Shown here: piece after piece, positions 60,044-64,000 of the stretch
Layout of the letters: every line of letters starts with the position of its first letter
How positions within the stretch are numbered: position 1 is the first letter of the stretch
Origin: Leptobrachium leishanense
Lineage: Eukaryota; Chordata; Amphibia; Anura; Megophryidae
NCBI GenBank assembly: GCA_009667805.1
Contig: RXON01001488.1
Location: 1-64,000, forward strand
Length of the DNA stretch: 64,000 nt
Direction of reading: 5' to 3'
The notes under the pieces: model-generated
Told to the model about the DNA's origin: nothing
Database searches by the model: none
The model's input: the letters and a program-made list of their open reading frames with translations, nothing else
Made by a program: the position numbers and the translations under genes

Positions 60044-60815
60044 AGACACGAACCTTTTTTAATTACAATTTCTGTTTTTGCTTTCTGTATACTATTACTT
60101 AGTAGGATCACTTTTCAAATATCTTCCAGCGCAATGTATGCACTAGTTGTATTATTCTGCATAATTCTTGTTTGCAATTGTTATTTGATTGTGTGTGTTT
60201 TAACTTGTAGAATAACAATAAAAATGTATTACTTAAAAAAATAAAAAATAGTCCCGTTTCAATTCAATATCTAATAAACTGTTTATTATAATATTCTGCA
60301 GTAAAAAGTCTCTTTATTTTTAAGGATCTTTCAGCCAAAATTCTTTCTCTTTTTTTTTAATCGCTTTTCCTTTTTTCTGTAACAGCCCTTTTTATTATCA
60401 TTCATTGGATCTTATATGTAAATTTCAGACATTTTCGTTCAGTAGTTTCTTTGCAAACAGCGTTTCACTTTTCAAACATTCCAGCGTACCGTTTTCTTTC
60501 TTTCACTTCATTCGCCTGCATGTCGGGTTTTTCCGGCGGCTGCTCTGCGCTGTGATCGGCGGCTGCTCGGGTTTCTCCGGTGTGTTCGGCGGGGTTAATC
60601 CAGATGTGTTTGCGGGTTTTCGGTGTGCATTGGCCGTGTTTTGTGGAGAGTGTTCGTTGGGATTGTGGCGGCTTTTCCCTGCACTACGACGGCCCTGTTG
60701 TGTTTGCTGAATAAACCGCAGAGTCGCCAAAATGGGATCGACAAATCGTACCGAATTGAAGAGAATGAAAAGTCACCGAACGTGCGGTGACTTTGATTCT
60801 CTTTGAATAACCCTG

Positions 60816-61180
60816 TTTATCACTCAGCACCCCTGGACTTTTATGTTATCCCTGCAAGCCATTATTCCTGAGTTCAGTTCTTTAACAGATTATATTACAT
60901 AGAACTGATATAAATGGGCCCCAGTGGCAGGTAGCTTGGATTGTCTTCTGATTACAGAGGAGCAACGACATCTAGTGGTAAATATATTGAATGGGCCACA
61001 AGTACGATATTGGGCACTTGATGATCTCCACTTTTGGACAGGATAAGTGCCCAGACTCGGAGAGCCGAATTAGTGCTCCGAGACACCCCTGCTACTGGAG
61101 GGAGAACAGTGAGGACACTCGGATCACCGTGACCACTCCAATACATTGAGTGGTCGCAGAGGCTAGACTAGCCTTTAAAC
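60816..61180. other. No gene
   Basis: Unassigned intergenic sequence between two transposon ends. Confidence 0.5.
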
Positions 61181-61365
61181 CAGTGGTCCCAAACCTTGGT
61201 CCTCAGGGCCCACTAAAAGGCCAGGTTTTAAGGCTTTCCTTGGAGAAAACGCAGACTGAATCCTGCAATCACTGAGCATCAAATCATATCACCTGTGCTG
61301 TGCTTCACATATTCTGCAAACCTGGCCTGTTAGGGAGACCTGAGGACAAGGGTTGGAGACCACTG
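61181..61365. mobile_element. 185-bp hAT MITE
   Basis: Begins CAGTGGTCCCAAACCTTGGT and ends CAAGGGTTGGAGACCACTG, with a perfect 8-bp duplication CTTTAAAC (61173-61180 and 61366-61373). A small member of a common vertebrate hAT MITE type. Confidence 0.92.
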
Positions 61366-61890
61366 CTTTAAACTATAGGGGCTATTCAAAGTGCATCGAA
61401 TTGGCAACGGAATTGCACAGAGCGGTGAATTTCCCCGTGCAATGCAATTTCAGGGCCATTCAGCTATTCAGGAAGCGAATCGCCAAATATTGACGAATTT
61501 GCAGCAAAATACCTTTGGCAGCAGTGAAATCCTCCATAAACAAGTAATGGTTAATCTATTCAGAAAACGCCAAACCGCACCTAAATGTGAGTGAAATGCC
61601 CTGGTATTCGGTGGTTTCAGTCAACAGGTTTAATCAGATGAATCCCATAGGTTTCACTGTAAAAGAAATCCCAGTTTTTATTAAATATTTATTCAACAGT
61701 TTATTGTTTTCATTTGCAGCAAAAAGTCTCTATTTATTTTACGGATTTTTTTTAGGCATTTTTCGGTTTTTTATTTCAGCGCAATTTTTAATTCCGATTT
61801 TAGATAGACCTTTTTATTGTTATTCATAGGGCCCTCTATATTATTTCCAGGCATTTTCATGCACTAGATTTTTAAAAAAATGCCGTTTAA

Positions 61891-62304
61891 GGCTAGGGTC
61901 AGACGAACGCATTTTTCACGTCTACTGTCAAAAAGTGCGTTGATGCGTCCGAACGCATTTTTTCAAGGAATACGTGATAGCGCCCATACGATGCGCAATT
62001 TCGGCTGTGATTTGTTACGGATCCAAACCAGGAAACTTTGGGTGTCTGGACGTTTTGTTGGCCGGACATGAGCAGGGTCTGACGTCTCCTAATCACGCAC
62101 ACACGCCGCTATGCGGACGCAGCGCACTCTGTACGTCAGTACTAGCGGTTTGACGTTCTTGCGAAAATGCGTTTGTTTGCCGCTTGCGTTGCGCGGCCGA
62201 ACTTTTGTGCGGCTGTACTTCGTGTGTACGTCATTTGCTGCTACCGCGGCCGTCATAAAGTGCGGGTAAACGCACGTTTGCACTGCGGTTGTCTGACCCC
62301 AGCC
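61891..62304. mobile_element. PIF/Harbinger-type MITE, family GGCTAGGGTCAGAC (copy 5)
   Basis: Begins GGCTAGGGTCAGACGAACGC and ends GTTGTCTGACCCCAGCC, with TAA on both sides (61888-61890 and 62305-62307). Confidence 0.88.
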
Positions 62305-62559
62305 TAAAAGCTGCATTTTTTGGGGGAGTTTTTAATCCTGTCCGGTGACTGTTTGGCTTTTTCCGACGGTGGGTCGCCAATGGTTTAAGGATCGATTTGG
62401 CAGTCAGTTTGGTGGGTCATTGACATTTTTGGGCAGGTTTGCGGCTGCGTTTGATGTTTTTTCTTATCGATTTGATGGTTTTGCTATTCGATTTGGCGAC
62501 TTTTCACCAGTTTTTTGTAAGGATCATCGCGCCGACGTAATAAAAAGCCTAAACCCAGT

Positions 62560-63100
62560 GCTGGCTCATAGTAGTGAGACTTTCAATAGCAGTACCACTA
62601 CTCACCTCTGCCTGTGTAATGCTCAGGTGTTGCCCAGATCATCTAATACTCCTGCATAAAACTGGACCACACCTGTAACCCAATGTTTCCACATTGTCTT
62701 GGAAATATCCAAGCTGCTAGGAGCTACCTGCTATCCCTCCAAGAATCCTATGACCCATACTCTGCTGGATCCTACCCTGTCAAGGCTATCCCTGTTATAA
62801 CTCTCCTGGACTTATTATTTACAAACCTCCTGGATCTCCGATTTACTACAGACCTCTGGACTTGTCATCTTCCTGGATCTCCCAAGTTTACCTTACCTGG
62901 ATTATAAGGAATTGCCCACATCTCTAGTACTGATATATTCATATATATAACTAAGTATACTCTGCTTCTGTTTTTCCATTTGTTATTATCTGCAGTGTCC
63001 CCTTATATTTAGTCTGTTCTGCTTTTAGTCTCGTTATCCCTCTTTATGTATAGTTTAATGTTTCTTATCCATATATATTATTCTCTGCCTTCGTTCTGTC
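62560..63100. other. LTR-like sequence, no gene
   Basis: CCTGGATC/CTCCTGGAC-rich words (62640-62910) resemble frog LTR sequence, and the poly(A)-like AATAAA near 63769 could be its end. Boundaries and duplications were not found. Confidence 0.35.
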
Positions 63101-63112
63101 TCTAGACCTGTA

Positions 63113-63168
<56 letters not shown>

Positions 63169-63660
63169 CTATATATAATCTCTCCTTCCTTCCTCCTTAT
63201 CCATATATATGTTATTCTGCTTTAGTTCTCTCTAGACCTGTAACCTGTACATACACACATACACACATACACACATACACACATACACACATACACATTA
63301 TATATATATATATATATATGTGTGTATGTGTGTATGTGTGTATGTACAGGTTACAGGTCTAGAGAGAACTAAAGCAGAATACTATATATGAATAAGGAGG
63401 AAGGAGATATAATATATCTCCTTCCTCCTTATTCATATATAGTATTCTGCTTTAGTTCTCTCTAGCCCTGTAACCTGTGTATACATATATCCAATCTCTC
63501 CCTTCTTCCTTATCCATATATATTATTCTTTGCTCTCTCGACCTGTAACCTGTATATACATACAATCTCTCCTTCCTTATCCATATATATATATTATGCT
63601 CGGCTTTAGTTCTGTCTCTAGACCTGTAACCTGTGTATACATATATACACAATCTCTCCT
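63113..63660. repeat. Microsatellite and palindromic tandem cluster
   Basis: TG, TA, CATACACA and TGTGTATG runs are separated by repeated TCTAGACCTGTAACCTGT and CTCCTTCCTCCTTATCCATA words. 63220-63475 is a nested palindrome: AGAGAACTAAAGCAGAATAC (63362) is inverted at about 63441, and AGGAGGAAGGAGATATA at 63396 pairs with the bases right after it. Non-coding. Confidence 0.92.
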
Positions 63661-64000
63661 TCCCTATTCCTTAGCTTTTCTCCCCTATTCAGCATTCTCC
63701 ACTTCTCTCGTTTACCCCTCCTAGATTCTGTTGTTGCCTCGGCCTATTTCTTTTTGTGCCTTTTTATCAATAAATCCTTATATATAAATATATCTGGTTT
63801 GCTAGTATTCATTGCACATTGGCTCACACCTACTGCCCCGGAATCAGCACCTGCCATTTTTGCATTTGATTTGGCGGTTTGAGGATGCATTCATCGGGTC
63901 CATTGGCCACACCTTTAGGGACACTGCGCTGTATGGTGAATACACCGCAGGGTCAACTAATTGAACTCAAAGTGCGGCGAACGAGAGAGCACCGACATGT

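Larger units (their letters stand above)
52640..60251 (+). mobile_element. L1/Tx1-like LINE, interrupted by two insertions
   Basis: Target duplication TCCCGTTTC at 52631-52639 and 60252-60260; the 3' end is A-rich (AATAAAAATG...AAAAAAATAAAAAAT). The LINE itself is about 4.1 kb: 52640-55405, 57489-58668 and 60044-60251. It carries endonuclease and reverse transcriptase domains and a C-terminal zinc knuckle, with no ORF1 recognised, so it is 5'-truncated or partly deleted. Confidence 0.8.
52346..60815. mobile_element. CAGGGTTATTCAA element, split by a LINE
   Basis: Left end CAGGGTTATTCAACGAGC, right end (inverse) CAGGGTTATTCAAAGAGAAT; TTT on both sides (52343-52345 and 60816-60818). Without the LINE the core is about 860 bp. 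The pieces 52346-52639 and 60252-60815 align to a second copy starting 61379. A 3-bp duplication and 13-bp inverted ends suggest a Harbinger-like or related DNA transposon; no transposase is seen. Confidence 0.7.
61379..64000. mobile_element. Second copy of the 52346-type element, running off the window
   Basis: The left end GGGGCTATTCAAAGTGCATC is diverged. 61605-61745 (GAATCCCATAG, TTCAACAGTTTATT, GCAAAAAGTCTC) aligns to 52590-52640 plus 60252-60310. The right part near 63920-64000 (TGAATACACCGCAGGGTC) matches 60708-60730. A Harbinger MITE (61891-62304) and an LTR-like stretch with AATAAA at 63769 are nested. No target duplication can be checked. Confidence 0.6.

Overview
The window is vertebrate nuclear DNA, most likely from a frog or another amphibian with a large, transposon-rich genome. 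The evidence is one spliced host gene of vertebrate type with canonical GT/AG introns, a gag of the SCAN-related Gmr1-like Ty3/Gypsy group, an L1/Tx1-like LINE, several Tc1/mariner copies, and many hAT and PIF/Harbinger non-autonomous elements. The species call is inference. No RNA gene, CRISPR array or bacterial-type operon was seen.

Host gene: on the minus strand at 11294 to 5037, four exons join in phase into an 892-codon Patched-domain protein resembling PTCHD3. Its introns carry a hAT element (7357-8340) and a GC-rich Harbinger-like fragment. A second, diverged and broken piece of a paralogous first exon lies on the plus strand at about 20875-21144.

Layout. 245-1443: hAT-type element with a minisatellite. 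2830-4837: two mariner 3' ends in inverted orientation, interrupted by a Harbinger-like element and a TA-flanked MITE. 11780-12715: Tc1 remnant. 14812-17787: gag-only LTR retrotransposon. 21413-30901: a PIF/Harbinger-type Myb/SANT-like gene broken by a nonsense codon, a Tc1 in its intron (23387-25442) and a 4.6 kb hAT in its coding sequence (25722-30358, 8-bp target duplication). 31449-49646: overlapping and inverted hAT copies, in which pieces of one BED-type hAT transposase occur in both orientations, cut by an LTR-like insertion (41669-43928) and by a younger hAT (46384-48989). 49647-50822: truncated Tc1. 52346-60815: a small 3-bp-TSD transposon into which an L1-like LINE inserted; the LINE was then hit by a tandem/inverted repeat element and a second retroelement. 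61181-64000: small MITEs, another copy of the 52346 family running off the window, and a palindromic microsatellite cluster.

The genes do not form a pathway. Apart from the PTCHD3-like gene the content is mobile DNA, and its main value is a readable order of insertion, because many target-site duplications (TSDs) and several empty sites are preserved. I found no convincing new cellular system. The oddest signal is one roughly 28-bp minisatellite, with a GC-rich foldback beside it, found inside three hAT-type elements that have different termini.
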